This document shows positions 18,274-27,670 of a stretch of DNA of 64,000 bases, in pieces. Location of the stretch: positions 3,257 through 67,256 of the forward strand of contig JBAYSY010000010.1 in NCBI GenBank assembly GCA_041675885.1. The letters run 5' to 3'. The notes beneath the pieces are model-generated. The model was given only the letters and a program-made list of their open reading frames with translations, did not search any database and had not been told where the DNA came from. Made by a program: the position numbers and the translations under genes. This stretch comes from JBAYSY01 sp041675885. GTDB taxonomy: Bacteria; Pseudomonadota; Alphaproteobacteria; Rhodobacterales; Rhodobacteraceae. The number at the start of each line of letters is the position of its first letter. The stretch's first letter is position 1.

Positions 18274-19332
18274 TCAGAAGTTGAAGGCCACACCGAAGTC
18301 GGCGCGGGTGTTCTTGCGCGTGGTGCGCTCGATACCGCCGATCAGACGGGCGCCGCCGCCGAGGTTGTAGGAGGCGCCGATGCCGTAGGCGGTCTTGGAG
18401 TCGACGAGGCCGCCACCGGCGAGGGTGAAGTCGTCTTCGTCCTGGTAGCTGACATAGCCGGTCACGGTGGTGGCACCGAAGTTGTAGGAGCCGTTCAGCG
18501 CGACCTTGTTGACCTTGTTGTCGCCGCTGCCGTGCCGGGCAAGGCCGATGCCGACGCCGAAGTCGCCGATGTTGCCGCCAGCCGTAAAGACGATCATGTC
18601 GTTACGATCATCGGCAAAGTCGCCGTCCTGAACGCCGAGGGCGAAGGTCCAGCCGGTCCAGTTGTAGGAGGCCCAGGCCGCGGTGCGGCTTTCGGTCTTG
18701 GCGCTACCGGGAACGGTGGGGTTAACTGTCGAGCCGTCGAGATCGCCCGAGGTGTGCGACAGGTGGAAGGCGAAGTCGCCGGCGGCGTAGATGAGTTCCA
18801 CACCGTCACCGCGAGCCGAACCGCCCGAGGAGTAGCCGTCCCACGTGAAGTAGTCGCTGCGAACGTTGGTGCCGTAAGCGCGGTCCGTGTTGATGATCAG
18901 GCCGGCCCAGGACAGGCCGGTCATGCCGACCGAAGCCGCGTAGGAGCCGGGCATCACTTCGAGCGCGCCGAGGATGTTGCCGACGGCGATGGTCAGGCCA
19001 CCGCTTTGGGCATAGAGGCGCGCCTGAGCGGCCGTGCTGGAGCCGCCGCCGTTCGCATGGTTGTATTCTTCGTTCAGAATACGGATGCGGCCACCGAAGG
19101 CGATGCCGGTGTCGGTTTCGGTGCGCGCGTCGATGTTCACCCGCATACGCTTTTCGATGCGGAGCTTCGACGCGTCGCCGGTGGTTTCACGGAAGTTGTT
19201 GTCGAAGTCGCGTGCGTCCAGGCTGCTGTTGTAGTGAACGCCGAAACGCGCGTCACCCGACAGGGTGACCTGAGCCGACGCGGCGCCAGCCGTGAGGGCA
19301 ATTGCGGCCGAGGCCAGGAGGAGCTTTTTCAT
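18274..19332 (-). CDS. Outer-membrane porin (Rhodobacter type)
   Basis: A 352-residue general diffusion porin. Signal peptide MKKLLLASAAIALTAGAASA (cleavage after 20), then QVTLSGDARFGV, alternating beta strands, and a C-terminal Phe (GVAFNF) as the BAM recognition signal. It resembles Rhodobacter capsulatus/sphaeroides-type porins. ATG 19332 follows GAGGG; upstream in-frame codons to 19479 are excluded because they precede the signal peptide. The mRNA has its own promoter candidate and a strong terminator, fitting an abundant protein. Confidence 0.93.
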   Translation of the reverse strand: MKKLLLASAAIALTAGAASAQVTLSGDARFGVHYNSSLDARDFDNNFRETTGDASKLRIEKRMRVNIDARTETDTGIAFGGRIRILNEEYNHANGGGSSTAAQARLYAQSGGLTIAVGNILGALEVMPGSYAASVGMTGLSWAGLIINTDRAYGTNVRSDYFTWDGYSSGGSARGDGVELIYAAGDFAFHLSHTSGDLDGSTVNPTVPGSAKTESRTAAWASYNWTGWTFALGVQDGDFADDRNDMIVFTAGGNIGDFGVGIGLARHGSGDNKVNKVALNGSYNFGATTVTGYVSYQDEDDFTLAGGGLVDSKTAYGIGASYNLGGGARLIGGIERTTRKNTRADFGVAFNF

Positions 19333-19395
19333 CGTTTTCCCTCGTTGTATCAAAGGTGCGACCCAACTCAGGGAAATCCGAATTGGGAATGGGTT

Positions 19396-19425
19396 TGTAA
19401 TCACTCCGATCCGGGCCGATTGCAA
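19396..19425 (-). promoter_or_regulatory. Candidate porin promoter
   Basis: On the minus strand TTGCAA (19425-19420) is followed after 17-18 bases by GATTAC/ATTACA (about 19402-19396). A leader of about 60 bases would result. Confidence 0.35.
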
Positions 19426-19598
19426 CTGCGCAGCGGCGGTGCGGGTGAATCCGTGGCATCCATGGTGCAGCAATGCCACAGTGCCGCCCGGCGCAACCCT
19501 GCCGCCGTCCCCGGTGCGGGCGCGGGAACGCCTGCAAGACTCTTGTCCGGCTGTGGCGGCTGGGCTAGACAGTGCGGAAACCGGAAGGGGACGGACGC

Positions 19599-20183
19599 AT
19601 GAGTTTCAAGAGCCTGGCACGGGTTTTCCTGCTGTGCGGCCTCGTCGCGGGGCTTTCGGGCTGCGGCGGCGGCCTGGGCAGCCTCAATCCGTTCGGCGGC
19701 AGAAGCGCGGAGCGCGCCCCGGCGGCCCCCGTATCGCTGGAAGACCAGCAGCGGCGCGAGTTGGCGGCCCGGCCCCTGTCGCGCGAGGAAATGGCCGAAC
19801 GCCAGCGCGGCGCGGCGTCGGCGACAGCCCCGCGCGAATCCCTGTGGGATCTGTTCCGCGGCCGTGGCGGCGATGCCGAGCTGAACATGAACGTGAACCG
19901 CTATCTGTGGAACGCCTCGCTCGACGTGCTGAACTTTCTGCCGCCCGAGACGGTCGATCCGTTCTCCGGCGTGATCGCCACGGGTTACGGCACGCCCCCG
20001 GGCGGCGGCCGGGCCTATCGCGCGACGGTCTATATCTCGGACCCGGCGCTGGACGCGCGATCCTTGCGGGTGGCGATGCAGACCCGGGGCGGCGGGCCGG
20101 TCTCGGCCGAGACGGTGCGGGCGGTCGAGGACGCGATCCTGACCCGCGCGCGGCAGCTGCGGGTGCGCGACGGGCGGTTGTGA
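19599..20183 (+). CDS. DUF3576 domain lipoprotein
   Basis: A 194-residue probable outer-membrane lipoprotein. Signal MSFKSLARVFLLCGLVAGLS is followed by the lipobox LSGC (Cys about 25). The conserved part has LNMNVNRYLWNASLDVLNFLP, characteristic of DUF3576 proteins found upstream of leuS in alphaproteobacteria. Function unknown. ATG 19599 is chosen for the lipobox position and an AAGGGGA sequence upstream. Divergent from the porin. Confidence 0.88.
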   Translation: MSFKSLARVFLLCGLVAGLSGCGGGLGSLNPFGGRSAERAPAAPVSLEDQQRRELAARPLSREEMAERQRGAASATAPRESLWDLFRGRGGDAELNMNVNRYLWNASLDVLNFLPPETVDPFSGVIATGYGTPPGGGRAYRATVYISDPALDARSLRVAMQTRGGGPVSAETVRAVEDAILTRARQLRVRDGRL

Positions 20184-20199
20184 GGGAGTTGGCGGTAGC

Positions 20200-20225
20200 G
20201 GTGCGCTGAAGCGCACCCTACGGGG
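20200..20225. repeat. Dispersed hairpin family 2 copy (GGTGCGC/GCGCACC)
   Basis: GGTGCGCTGAAGCGCACC folds as a 7-bp perfect stem and is followed by CTACGGGG. Related copies are at 25098-25151 (two) and 62807-62833. It lies 17 bases after the DUF3576 gene. Confidence 0.55.
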
Positions 20226-20238
20226 TGTTTTCCTCCAT

Positions 20239-20298
20239 GCCCGGAATCAAGGCGCGCCAGCGCCGCCGGGCAGCGGCCGACCGCACGCTGCCCTCTGT
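20239..20298 (-). repeat. Dispersed palindromic repeat family 1, 60-bp copy
   Basis: Read on the minus strand it starts ACAGAGGGCAGCG, contains GGTCGGCCGCTGCCCGG, and ends CGCCTTGATTCCGGGC, matching copy 34226-34396 without its central module. Confidence 0.65.
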
Positions 20299-20374
20299 CT
20301 CGCTGTATATTGTCAATCTGGCGAATCTCGCCAAAGTGGTCTGCGGGCATTGCCTGATCCGAAAGCGGCAGGGG

Positions 20375-20403
20375 CTGGCATCCGGCGCGGCGGCGGGTAT
20401 AAA
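20375..20403 (+). promoter_or_regulatory. Candidate leuS promoter
   Basis: CTGGCA (20375-20380), 17 bases, TATAAA (20398-20403). The predicted leader is about 28 bases and holds GAAGGA as ribosome binding site. Confidence 0.45.
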
Positions 20404-20437
20404 CGCCCGGCGTTACCGTTGACGAAGGACCGCCCGC

Positions 20438-22999
20438 ATGTCGCGTTATGCCCCCGCCGAGATCGAACCGAAATGGCAGGCCGCCTGGGAGGCGGCGGGC
20501 GTCTTTGCCGCGCGGCGCGACCCGGAGCGGCCGAAGTATTACGTGCTGGAGATGTTCCCCTACCCCTCGGGCCGCATCCACATGGGCCATGTGCGCAACT
20601 ATGCGCTGGGCGACGTGGTGGCGCGCTACAAGATGGCCAGCGGGTTTTCCGTGCTGCATCCGATGGGCTGGGACGCCTTCGGGATGCCCGCCGAGAACGC
20701 GGCGATGGAGCGCGGCGGGCATCCGGCGGAATGGACCTACGGCAATATCGCCGACATGCGGGCGCAGATGAAGCCCTTGGGCCTGTCGATCGACTGGTCG
20801 CGCGAGTTCGCCACCTGCGACCCGGAATACTACGGCCAGCAGCAGGCGATGTTCCTCGACATGCTGGAGGCCGGGCTGGTCTATCGCAAGAACGCCGTGG
20901 TCAACTGGGATCCGGTGGACATGACCGTTCTGGCCAACGAGCAGGTGATCGACGGCAAGGGCTGGCGTTCCGGCGCGGAGGTGGAGCGCAAGGAGCTTAC
21001 CCAATGGTTCTTCCGCATCTCGGACTATTCGGGCGAGTTGCTGGACGCGCTCGACGGGTTGAAGGACTGGCCCGAGAAGGTGCGGCTGATGCAGGCCAAC
21101 TGGATCGGCCGGTCGCGCGGGCTGGAGTTCGCCTTCTCGACCGTCGGGGCGCCCGAGGGGTTCGACCGGATCGAGGTCTATACCACGCGGCCCGACACGC
21201 TGATGGGGGCGTCGTTCGTGGCGATCTCGCCCGATCATCCGCTGGCGAAGCATCTGGAGCGGCACGACCCCGAGGTGGCGGCCTTCGTGGCCGACTGCCG
21301 CCGGACCGGCACTTCGGAAGAGGCGCTGGAACGGGCCGAGAAGAAGGGGTGGGACACCGGCATAAGGGTGCGGCATCCCTTTGACACCGCTTGGGAATTG
21401 CCGGTTTATATCGCCAATTTCATCCTGATGGACTACGGCACCGGGGCGATCTTCGGCTGCCCGGCGCATGACCAGCGCGACCTCGACTTCGCGCGGAAAT
21501 ACGGGCTGGAGGTGGTCTCGACCTTCGCGCCCTTGTCGCCGGAGGAGGGTTTCGTCCTGCCCGAGGAAGGCGGCCCGGCCTTCGTGCCGCCGAAGCCCGA
21601 CCGGGTGCGCTGGCTGCGCGCCTTCGGCTGGGCCGGGGAGGCGACCGGCGAGGAAGCCATCGACGCCGCCATCGGCTTTTGCGAATCGCAGGGCGTGGGG
21701 CGCGGGGTCACGAACTACCGGCTGCGCGACTGGGGGCTGTCGCGGCAACGCTACTGGGGCTGTCCGATCCCGGTGGTGCATTGCGCCGATTGCGGCGTGG
21801 TGCCGGAGAAGAAGGAGAACCTGCCCATCCGCCTGCCCGAGGATGTCAGTTTCGACAAGCCCGGCAACCCGCTGGACCGGCATCCCGCATGGCGCAACAC
21901 CCCCTGCCCGCGCTGCGGCAAGCCCGCCCTGCGCGAGACCGACACGATGGACACCTTCGTCGATTCGTCGTGGTATTTCGCCCGCTTCACCGCGCCGCGC
22001 GCCGATACGCCCACGGTGGCCGAGGACGCGGATTACTGGATGAACGTCGATCAGTATATCGGCGGGGTGGAACACGCGATCCTGCATCTGCTCTACTCGC
22101 GCTTCTTCGCGCGGGCGATGCACAAGACCGGCCATCTGCCCGCGAAAGCCATCGAGCCGTTCGATGCGCTGTTCACCCAGGGCATGGTGACGCATGAGAT
22201 CTACCTGACGCGCGACGCGGCGGGACGGCCGGTCTACCACCTGCCGGAGGAGGTGGAGGACGGCCGCCTCAAGGTCACCGGCGCGGCGGTCGAGGTGATT
22301 CCCTCGGCCAAGATGTCGAAATCCAAGAAGAACGTGGTCGATCCAAGCGATATCATCTCGCGCTTCGGGGCCGATACCGCACGCTGGTTCGTGCTGTCCG
22401 ACAGCCCGCCCGAGCGCGACGTGGAATGGACCGCCTCGGGGGCCGAGGCCGCGCATCGCCATCTGGCGCGGGTCTGGGCGCTGGGCGACCGGATCGCCGG
22501 CATGGCCGGGGGCGAAGGCCCGGGCGACGCGGCGCTGGCCCGCGCGGTGGCCCGCAGCATCGACGAGGTGACCCGCTGTATCGAAAGCTTTGCCTACAAC
22601 AAGGCGGTGGCGCAGCTTTACGCGCTGACCAACACGCTGGCGAAATCCGACGCGGGCGGCACGGCGCAGAAGGCGGCGATGCGGGTTCTGGTGCAGCTGA
22701 TGGAGCCGATGACCCCGCATCTGTCCGAGGATATCTGGTCGCGGCTGGGGGCCGGGGGGCTGGTGGTTCAGGCGCCGTGGCCCAGGGCCGATCCGGCGTT
22801 GCTGGTCGATGACAGCGTGACCCTGCCGGTGCAGATCAACGGCAAGCGGCGGGCTGAAATCATGGTGCCGCGCGACATGCCGCCGGCCGAGGTTGAAAAG
22901 CGCGTGCTGGCCGACGAAGATGTGGTTCGATTCCTTGGCGGGAAGCCGCCGAAGAAGCTGATCGTCGTGCCGGGCCGCATCGTCAATGTCGTTGTATGA
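20438..22999 (+). CDS. leuS: Leucyl-tRNA synthetase
   Basis: An 853-residue class I aminoacyl-tRNA synthetase. The HIGH-type motif is [10 protein letters not shown] near residue 50, the KMSKS loop is KMSKSKKN near 630, and a CP1 editing domain lies between ([12 protein letters not shown]). Length is normal. The C-terminus overlaps lptE by 14 bases, so leuS-lptE-holA form one unit. Confidence 0.97.
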   Translation: MSRYAPAEIEPKWQAAWEAAGVFAARRDPERPKYYVLEMFPYPSGRIHMGHVRNYALGDVVARYKMASGFSVLHPMGWDAFGMPAENAAMERGGHPAEWTYGNIADMRAQMKPLGLSIDWSREFATCDPEYYGQQQAMFLDMLEAGLVYRKNAVVNWDPVDMTVLANEQVIDGKGWRSGAEVERKELTQWFFRISDYSGELLDALDGLKDWPEKVRLMQANWIGRSRGLEFAFSTVGAPEGFDRIEVYTTRPDTLMGASFVAISPDHPLAKHLERHDPEVAAFVADCRRTGTSEEALERAEKKGWDTGIRVRHPFDTAWELPVYIANFILMDYGTGAIFGCPAHDQRDLDFARKYGLEVVSTFAPLSPEEGFVLPEEGGPAFVPPKPDRVRWLRAFGWAGEATGEEAIDAAIGFCESQGVGRGVTNYRLRDWGLSRQRYWGCPIPVVHCADCGVVPEKKENLPIRLPEDVSFDKPGNPLDRHPAWRNTPCPRCGKPALRETDTMDTFVDSSWYFARFTAPRADTPTVAEDADYWMNVDQYIGGVEHAILHLLYSRFFARAMHKTGHLPAKAIEPFDALFTQGMVTHEIYLTRDAAGRPVYHLPEEVEDGRLKVTGAAVEVIPSAKMSKSKKNVVDPSDIISRFGADTARWFVLSDSPPERDVEWTASGAEAAHRHLARVWALGDRIAGMAGGEGPGDAALARAVARSIDEVTRCIESFAYNKAVAQLYALTNTLAKSDAGGTAQKAAMRVLVQLMEPMTPHLSEDIWSRLGAGGLVVQAPWPRADPALLVDDSVTLPVQINGKRRAEIMVPRDMPPAEVEKRVLADEDVVRFLGGKPPKKLIVVPGRIVNVVV

Positions 23000-23471
23000 C
23001 CGCAGAACCCTGATCCTTTCGCTGGCGGCGCTGCCGCTGGCCGGTTGCGGCTATGCCCCGGCCCATGCGCCGGGGGGCCGCGCGGCTGGGCTGCACGGAT
23101 CGGTGGGCGCCGAGGCCCCGACCGACCGGCAGGGCTACGATCTGGTCGAGCGGCTGGAACAGCGGCTGGGCCGCGCCGCCGCGCCGCGCTGGCTGCTCGC
23201 CTACCGGATCGAGACCATGCCCGTCGGCGCGGGCATCACCCGCACCGGGGCGATCACCCGCTACACGCTGACCGGGAACGCCACTTACCGCCTGACCGAA
23301 AGCGCCACCGGGGCCGAGGTGACGGCGGGCCGGGTCGAGGGCTTCACCTCATGGTCGGCCGCGGGCTCGACCGTCGCCACGCTGGCGGCGGAACAGGACG
23401 CCCACCGGCGGCTGATGCATATCCTCGCCGACCAGATCGTCACCCGGCTGACGGCGGCGGGGATGGAATGA
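22986..23471 (+). CDS. lptE: LPS-assembly lipoprotein LptE
   Basis: A 161-residue outer-membrane lipoprotein partner of LptD in lipopolysaccharide insertion. A short twin-residue n-region (YDRRTLI) precedes a hydrophobic stretch and the lipobox LAGC (Cys21), then [10 protein letters not shown], the usual LptE opening. Located between leuS and holA as in most proteobacteria; ATGA overlap with holA. Confidence 0.9.
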   Translation: MSLYDRRTLILSLAALPLAGCGYAPAHAPGGRAAGLHGSVGAEAPTDRQGYDLVERLEQRLGRAAAPRWLLAYRIETMPVGAGITRTGAITRYTLTGNATYRLTESATGAEVTAGRVEGFTSWSAAGSTVATLAAEQDAHRRLMHILADQIVTRLTAAGME

Positions 23472-24490
23472 AACTCGCCGGGGCCGAGGCGGGCCGCTAT
23501 CTCGCGCGGCCGGACCCGGCAAGGGCGGGGCTGCTGATCTACGGGGCCGACGCCATGCGGGTGGCGCTGAAGCGGCAACAGGCCATCGCCGCGCTGATCG
23601 GCCCCGAGGGCGAGGCCGAGATGCGGCTGGCCCGGATCGCCGCCGCCGACCTGCGCAAGGACGCGGCGCTTCTGTCGGATGCGATGCGGGCGCAGGGGTT
23701 CTTTCCCGGCCAGCGGGTGGCCTTCGTCGAGGATGCGGGCGACGGGCTTGCGCCGGTGATTGGTGCCGCGCTTGCGGACTGGGCGCAGGGGGATGCGGTG
23801 ATCGTCGTCACCGCCGGGGCGCTGGCGGCGAAATCCGCGCTGCGCAAGACGTTCGAGGGCGCCCCCCATGCCGTCGCCGTGGGCATCTACGACGACCCGC
23901 CGACGCGCGAGGAGATCGAGGCGGAACTGACCAGGGCCGGGCTGGCCGCCATCGACCCCGAGGCCATGACCGACCTGCTGGCGCTCTCTCGCACGCTCGA
24001 CCCCGGTGATTTCCGCCAGACCGTGGCCAAGATCGGGCTTTACAAATGGGGCGATCCGACGCCGCTGACCCCCGCCGATATCGCCGCCTGCGCCCCCGCC
24101 ACCGTCGAGGCCGAGGTCGATGACATGCTTCATGCCGTGGCCGAGGCCCGGGCGTCCGAGGTCGGGCCGCTGGTCCGGCGGCTGGAAGGGCAGGGCATCA
24201 ACCCGGTCACGCTCTGCATCGGGGTGATGCGGCATTTCCGGGCGCTGCACAGGGCGGCGTCCGATCCCGGCGGCCCGGCGGCGGGGCTTGCCCGGATGCG
24301 GCCGCCGGTGTTCGGCCCGCGCCGCGACCGGATGCAGCGGCAGGCCCAGCACTGGGGCCTGCGCCGGATCGAGGAGGCGCTGGCGATGATCGTCGAGACC
24401 GACCTCACGCTGCGCTCGACCTCGCGCGCACCCGCCATGGCGGTGATGGAACGCACGCTGATCCGCCTTTCCATGCTTGCCCGAAGGTAG
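23468..24490 (+). CDS. holA: DNA polymerase III subunit delta
   Basis: A 340-residue clamp-loader subunit that opens the beta ring. The opening [17 protein letters not shown] and the phrase GLLIYGADAMRVALKRQQ resemble alphaproteobacterial HolA; the degenerate P-loop and the helical C-terminal collar are expected. Starts in an ATGA overlap with lptE. Confidence 0.92.
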   Translation: MKLAGAEAGRYLARPDPARAGLLIYGADAMRVALKRQQAIAALIGPEGEAEMRLARIAAADLRKDAALLSDAMRAQGFFPGQRVAFVEDAGDGLAPVIGAALADWAQGDAVIVVTAGALAAKSALRKTFEGAPHAVAVGIYDDPPTREEIEAELTRAGLAAIDPEAMTDLLALSRTLDPGDFRQTVAKIGLYKWGDPTPLTPADIAACAPATVEAEVDDMLHAVAEARASEVGPLVRRLEGQGINPVTLCIGVMRHFRALHRAASDPGGPAAGLARMRPPVFGPRRDRMQRQAQHWGLRRIEEALAMIVETDLTLRSTSRAPAMAVMERTLIRLSMLARR

Positions 24491-24499
24491 GAGTCCGTC

Positions 24500-25087
24500 A
24501 TGTACAAGGTCGTCGGAAGTGTCAAAAGCCGCGCCGCAAGGGTGCTGTGGATGCTTGAGGAACTGGGTCTGGGCTATGAGCACGACCCCTCCCCGCCATG
24601 GTCCGAGGGCGTGACCGCGATCAATCCGGCGGGCAAGATCCCGGTGCTGATCGAGGACGGGGTGCCGATCACCGATTCGACCGCGATCATCCAGTATCTG
24701 GCCGACAGGCACGGCGGGCTGACCTATCCGGCGGGCACGCTCGACCGGGCGCGGCAGGACAGCCTGACTCAGTTCCTGCTGGATGAATTCGACGCGGCGC
24801 TGTGGATGGCGGCGCGGCACTCCTTCATCCTGCCCGAGGAACTGCGCCATTCCGCGATCAAGGATTCGCTGAAATGGGAGTTCGCCCGCAGCCAGAAGAC
24901 ACTGGTCTCGCGCATGGCGCAGGGGCCGTTCCTGATGGGCGAGGCGATGACCGTGCCCGACATCCTGCTCGGCCATTGCCTGGTCTGGGCGATGGGCGCG
25001 AAATTCCCGATCGCCGAGCCTTCCCTGAGCGACTACCTCGCCCGGATGCAGGCCCGCCCGGCCTTCCAGCGGGCGATGGGAAGGTAA
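24500..25087 (+). CDS. Glutathione S-transferase family protein
   Basis: A 195-residue cytosolic protein. Thioredoxin-like N-domain (1-75) with cis-Pro in NPAGKIPVL and the glutathione-binding acidic/Ser pair in ITDSTAIIQYL; an all-helical C-domain follows. Close behind holA (9 bases). Substrate unknown. Confidence 0.9.
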   Translation: MYKVVGSVKSRAARVLWMLEELGLGYEHDPSPPWSEGVTAINPAGKIPVLIEDGVPITDSTAIIQYLADRHGGLTYPAGTLDRARQDSLTQFLLDEFDAALWMAARHSFILPEELRHSAIKDSLKWEFARSQKTLVSRMAQGPFLMGEAMTVPDILLGHCLVWAMGAKFPIAEPSLSDYLARMQARPAFQRAMGR

Positions 25088-25097
25088 AAGGGCGGAT

Positions 25098-25151
25098 GGC
25101 GGGCGGAATCGCCCACCCTACCGCGCCCGTAGGGTGGGCAATCTGCCCACC
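25098..25151. repeat. Dispersed hairpin family 2, two inverted copies
   Basis: CCCGTAGGGTGGGCAATCTG then CCCACC (25126-25151) forms an 8-bp stem; 25098-25122 holds the reverse version (GGCGGGCG, GAAT, CGCCCACC then CTACC). The two face each other after the GST gene. Confidence 0.55.
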
Positions 25152-25179
25152 AGCCTCGCCATCCTCTCCCCGATTTGTC

Positions 25180-25208
25180 TTGAGAACCCCGGGCAAACCC
25201 GCTAACAG
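25180..25208 (+). promoter_or_regulatory. Candidate promoter of the nspC operon
   Basis: TTGAGA (25180-25185), 17 bases, TAACAG (25203-25208); leader of about 66 bases to nspC. Confidence 0.4.
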
Positions 25209-25280
25209 CGCCCCGCGTGCGGCCCCCGGCGGAACCATCCGCCGCGCACCGACTTCTCCCCGACGCCGGAAGGGCCACCG

Positions 25281-26378
25281 ATGATCCAGACCCCCTATTA
25301 CCTGATCGACAAGGCGCGGCTCTTGCCGAACATGGAAAAGATCGCCCGGCTGCGCGAGGCTTCGGGGGCGAAGTCTCTGCTGGCGCTCAAATGTTTCGCC
25401 ACATGGTCGGTGTTCGACCTGATGCGCGAGTATATGGACGGCACCACCTCGTCGTCGCTTTTCGAGGTGCGGCTGGGGCAGGAGAAGTTCGGGGCCGAAA
25501 CCCACGCCTATTCCGTTGCCTGGGCCGATCACGAGATCGCCGAGGTGGTGGCGCGCTCGGACAAGATCATCTTCAACACCGTGGCGCAGCTGGAGCGGTT
25601 CGAGGCCGAGGCGGCGGGCCACACCCGCGGGCTGCGGGTCAACCCTGGCGTCAGCACGTCCAGCTTCGACCTCGCCGACCCGGCCCGGCCGTTCTCGCGG
25701 CTGGGCGAGCATGATCCGGCGCGGATCGAGCCCGCGCTGGAGCGCATCAGCGGCTTCATGTTCCACAACAATTGCGAAAACGCCGATTTCGACCTGTTCG
25801 ACCGGATGCTTGGCCATATCGAGGACCGTTTCGGCCCGCTGATCAAGCGGATGGAGTGGATCAGCCTCGGCGGCGGCATCCATTTCACCGGCGCGGGCTA
25901 TCCGCTCGACCGGCTGGCCGAGCGGCTGAAACGCTTTGCCGGGGAAAACGAGGTGCAGGTCTATCTGGAACCGGGCGAGGCGGCGATCACCGGGGCGGCG
26001 ACGCTGGAGGTTTCGGTGCTCGACACGCTCTGGAACGGCAAGAACCTCGCCATCGTGGACGCTTCCATCGAGGCGCACATGCTCGACCTGCTGATCTACC
26101 GCGAACCCGCGCGCATCCTGCCCAATGAGGGCCCCGAGGAATGGATGGTCTGCGGCAAGTCCTGCCTTGCCGGGGACATTTTCGGCGAGTTCCGCTTTCC
26201 GCAACCGCTGCGTCCCGGCGACCGGCTGTCGGTTCAGGACGCGGCCGGTTACACGATGGTCAAGAAGAACTGGTTCAACGGGGTGAAGATGCCCGCCATC
26301 GTGGTGCGGGAAACCGACGGAACCGAGCGCGTGGTGCGCGACTTCGGCTATGAGGATTTCGCGGCGGCCCTGTCGTGA
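25281..26378 (+). CDS. nspC: Carboxynorspermidine/carboxyspermidine decarboxylase
   Basis: A 365-residue PLP enzyme of the fold-III (alanine racemase-like) group removing the carboxyl group of carboxy(nor)spermidine. The PLP lysine is in SLLALKCFATWSVF; FMFHNNCEN and GGGIHFT follow, and the partner-subunit Cys is in GKSCLAGDIFGEF. Directly followed, after 32 bases, by the dehydrogenase that makes its substrate. In alphaproteobacteria this route yields spermidine without S-adenosylmethionine decarboxylase. Confidence 0.94.
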   Translation: MIQTPYYLIDKARLLPNMEKIARLREASGAKSLLALKCFATWSVFDLMREYMDGTTSSSLFEVRLGQEKFGAETHAYSVAWADHEIAEVVARSDKIIFNTVAQLERFEAEAAGHTRGLRVNPGVSTSSFDLADPARPFSRLGEHDPARIEPALERISGFMFHNNCENADFDLFDRMLGHIEDRFGPLIKRMEWISLGGGIHFTGAGYPLDRLAERLKRFAGENEVQVYLEPGEAAITGAATLEVSVLDTLWNGKNLAIVDASIEAHMLDLLIYREPARILPNEGPEEWMVCGKSCLAGDIFGEFRFPQPLRPGDRLSVQDAAGYTMVKKNWFNGVKMPAIVVRETDGTERVVRDFGYEDFAAALS

Positions 26379-26410
26379 AGACGAATGCAACCGTTACCAG
26401 AGGGGATGAA

Positions 26411-27661
26411 ATGAAACGCAACGTCCTTGTCATCGGCGCCGGGGGTGTGGCCCAGGTCACCGCGCATAAATGCGCGCAGAACAACGACGTGCTGGGGGAT
26501 ATCCATATCGCCTCGCGCACGCTGGCGAAATGCGAGGCCATCGTCGCGTCGGTGCGCGAGAAGGGCTCGATGAAGGTCGAGGGCGTGCTGAAGGCGCATC
26601 AGCTCGATGCGATGGACACCGCCGCCGTTGCCGCGCTGATCCGCGAGACCGGCGCGCGGATCGTGATCAACGTGGGTTCGCCCTTCGTCAACATGACCGT
26701 GCTGGAAGCCTGTATCGAGACCGGCGCCGCCTATATGGACACCGCGATCCACGAAGACCCGGCCAAGATCTGCGAGACCCCGCCCTGGTATGCCAACTAC
26801 GAATGGCCGCGCCGCGAACGTTGCGCGGCGGCGGGGGTGACGGCGATTCTCGGCGTGGGTTTCGACCCCGGCGTGGTGAACGCCTATGCGCGGCTGGCGG
26901 CTGACGACCACCTCGATACGGTCGAAAGCATCGACATCGTGGATATCAACGCCGGTTCGCATGGCCGGTATTTCGCCACCAACTTCGACCCCGAGATCAA
27001 CTTCCGCGAGTTCACCGGCAGGGCCTGGTCCTGGCAGGGCGGCAAGTGGCAGGAAAACCGGATGTTCGAGATCGGCAAGGTCTGGGATCTGCCGGTGGTG
27101 GGCGAACAGAAAGCTTATCTGACCGGCCATGACGAGGTTCATTCGCTGGCGGCCAATTACCCCGATGCCGATGTGCGGTTCTGGATGGGGTTCGGCGATC
27201 ATTACATCAATGTCTTCACCGTGCTGAACAGTCTCGGCCTGTTGTCGGAAAAGCCGGTCAGGACCGCCGAGGGGCTGGAGGTGGTGCCGCTCAAGGTGGT
27301 CAAGGCGGTGCTGCCCGATCCGGCCTCGCTGGCGCCGACCTATACCGGCAAGACCTGCATCGGCGATCTGGTGAAGGGCACCAGGGACGGCAAGCCGGCG
27401 GAAGTGTTCATCTACAACGTCGCCGACCATGCCGAAGCCTATGCCGAAGTGGGCTCGCAGGGGATCAGCTATACCGCCGGGGTGCCGCCGGTCGCGGCCG
27501 CCATGCTGATCGCCAGCGGCGAATGGGACACCGGCACCATGGTCAATGTCGAGGAACTGGACCCGAAACCGTTCCTGACCATCCTCGACCGTATCGGCCT
27601 GCCCACCCGTGTCCGCGATGCGGATGGCGACCGGGAATGGTGGGCGAAACCGTCCCGGTAG
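26411..27661 (+). CDS. Carboxynorspermidine/carboxyspermidine dehydrogenase (saccharopine dehydrogenase-like)
   Basis: A 416-residue NADPH-dependent enzyme condensing putrescine or diaminopropane with aspartate semialdehyde. The Rossmann motif VIGAGGVAQVTAHKC opens the protein; the saccharopine-dehydrogenase C-domain follows. Adjacent nspC argues for CASDH rather than lysine metabolism. ATG 26411 has AGGGG upstream and is preferred over an in-frame ATG at 26375. Confidence 0.92.
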   Translation: MKRNVLVIGAGGVAQVTAHKCAQNNDVLGDIHIASRTLAKCEAIVASVREKGSMKVEGVLKAHQLDAMDTAAVAALIRETGARIVINVGSPFVNMTVLEACIETGAAYMDTAIHEDPAKICETPPWYANYEWPRRERCAAAGVTAILGVGFDPGVVNAYARLAADDHLDTVESIDIVDINAGSHGRYFATNFDPEINFREFTGRAWSWQGGKWQENRMFEIGKVWDLPVVGEQKAYLTGHDEVHSLAANYPDADVRFWMGFGDHYINVFTVLNSLGLLSEKPVRTAEGLEVVPLKVVKAVLPDPASLAPTYTGKTCIGDLVKGTRDGKPAEVFIYNVADHAEAYAEVGSQGISYTAGVPPVAAAMLIASGEWDTGTMVNVEELDPKPFLTILDRIGLPTRVRDADGDREWWAKPSR

Positions 27662-27670
27662 GGGCGGGCC

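Noticed and set aside
17422..19602. A 726-codon rightward open frame opposite yggS and the porin
   Set aside because: It runs antisense to two well-identified genes, across a terminator, and has no family motifs. It arises from the high GC content.
20030..22720. A leftward open frame of nearly 900 codons opposite leuS
   Set aside because: His/Arg/Gly-rich antisense shadow of leuS with no domain.
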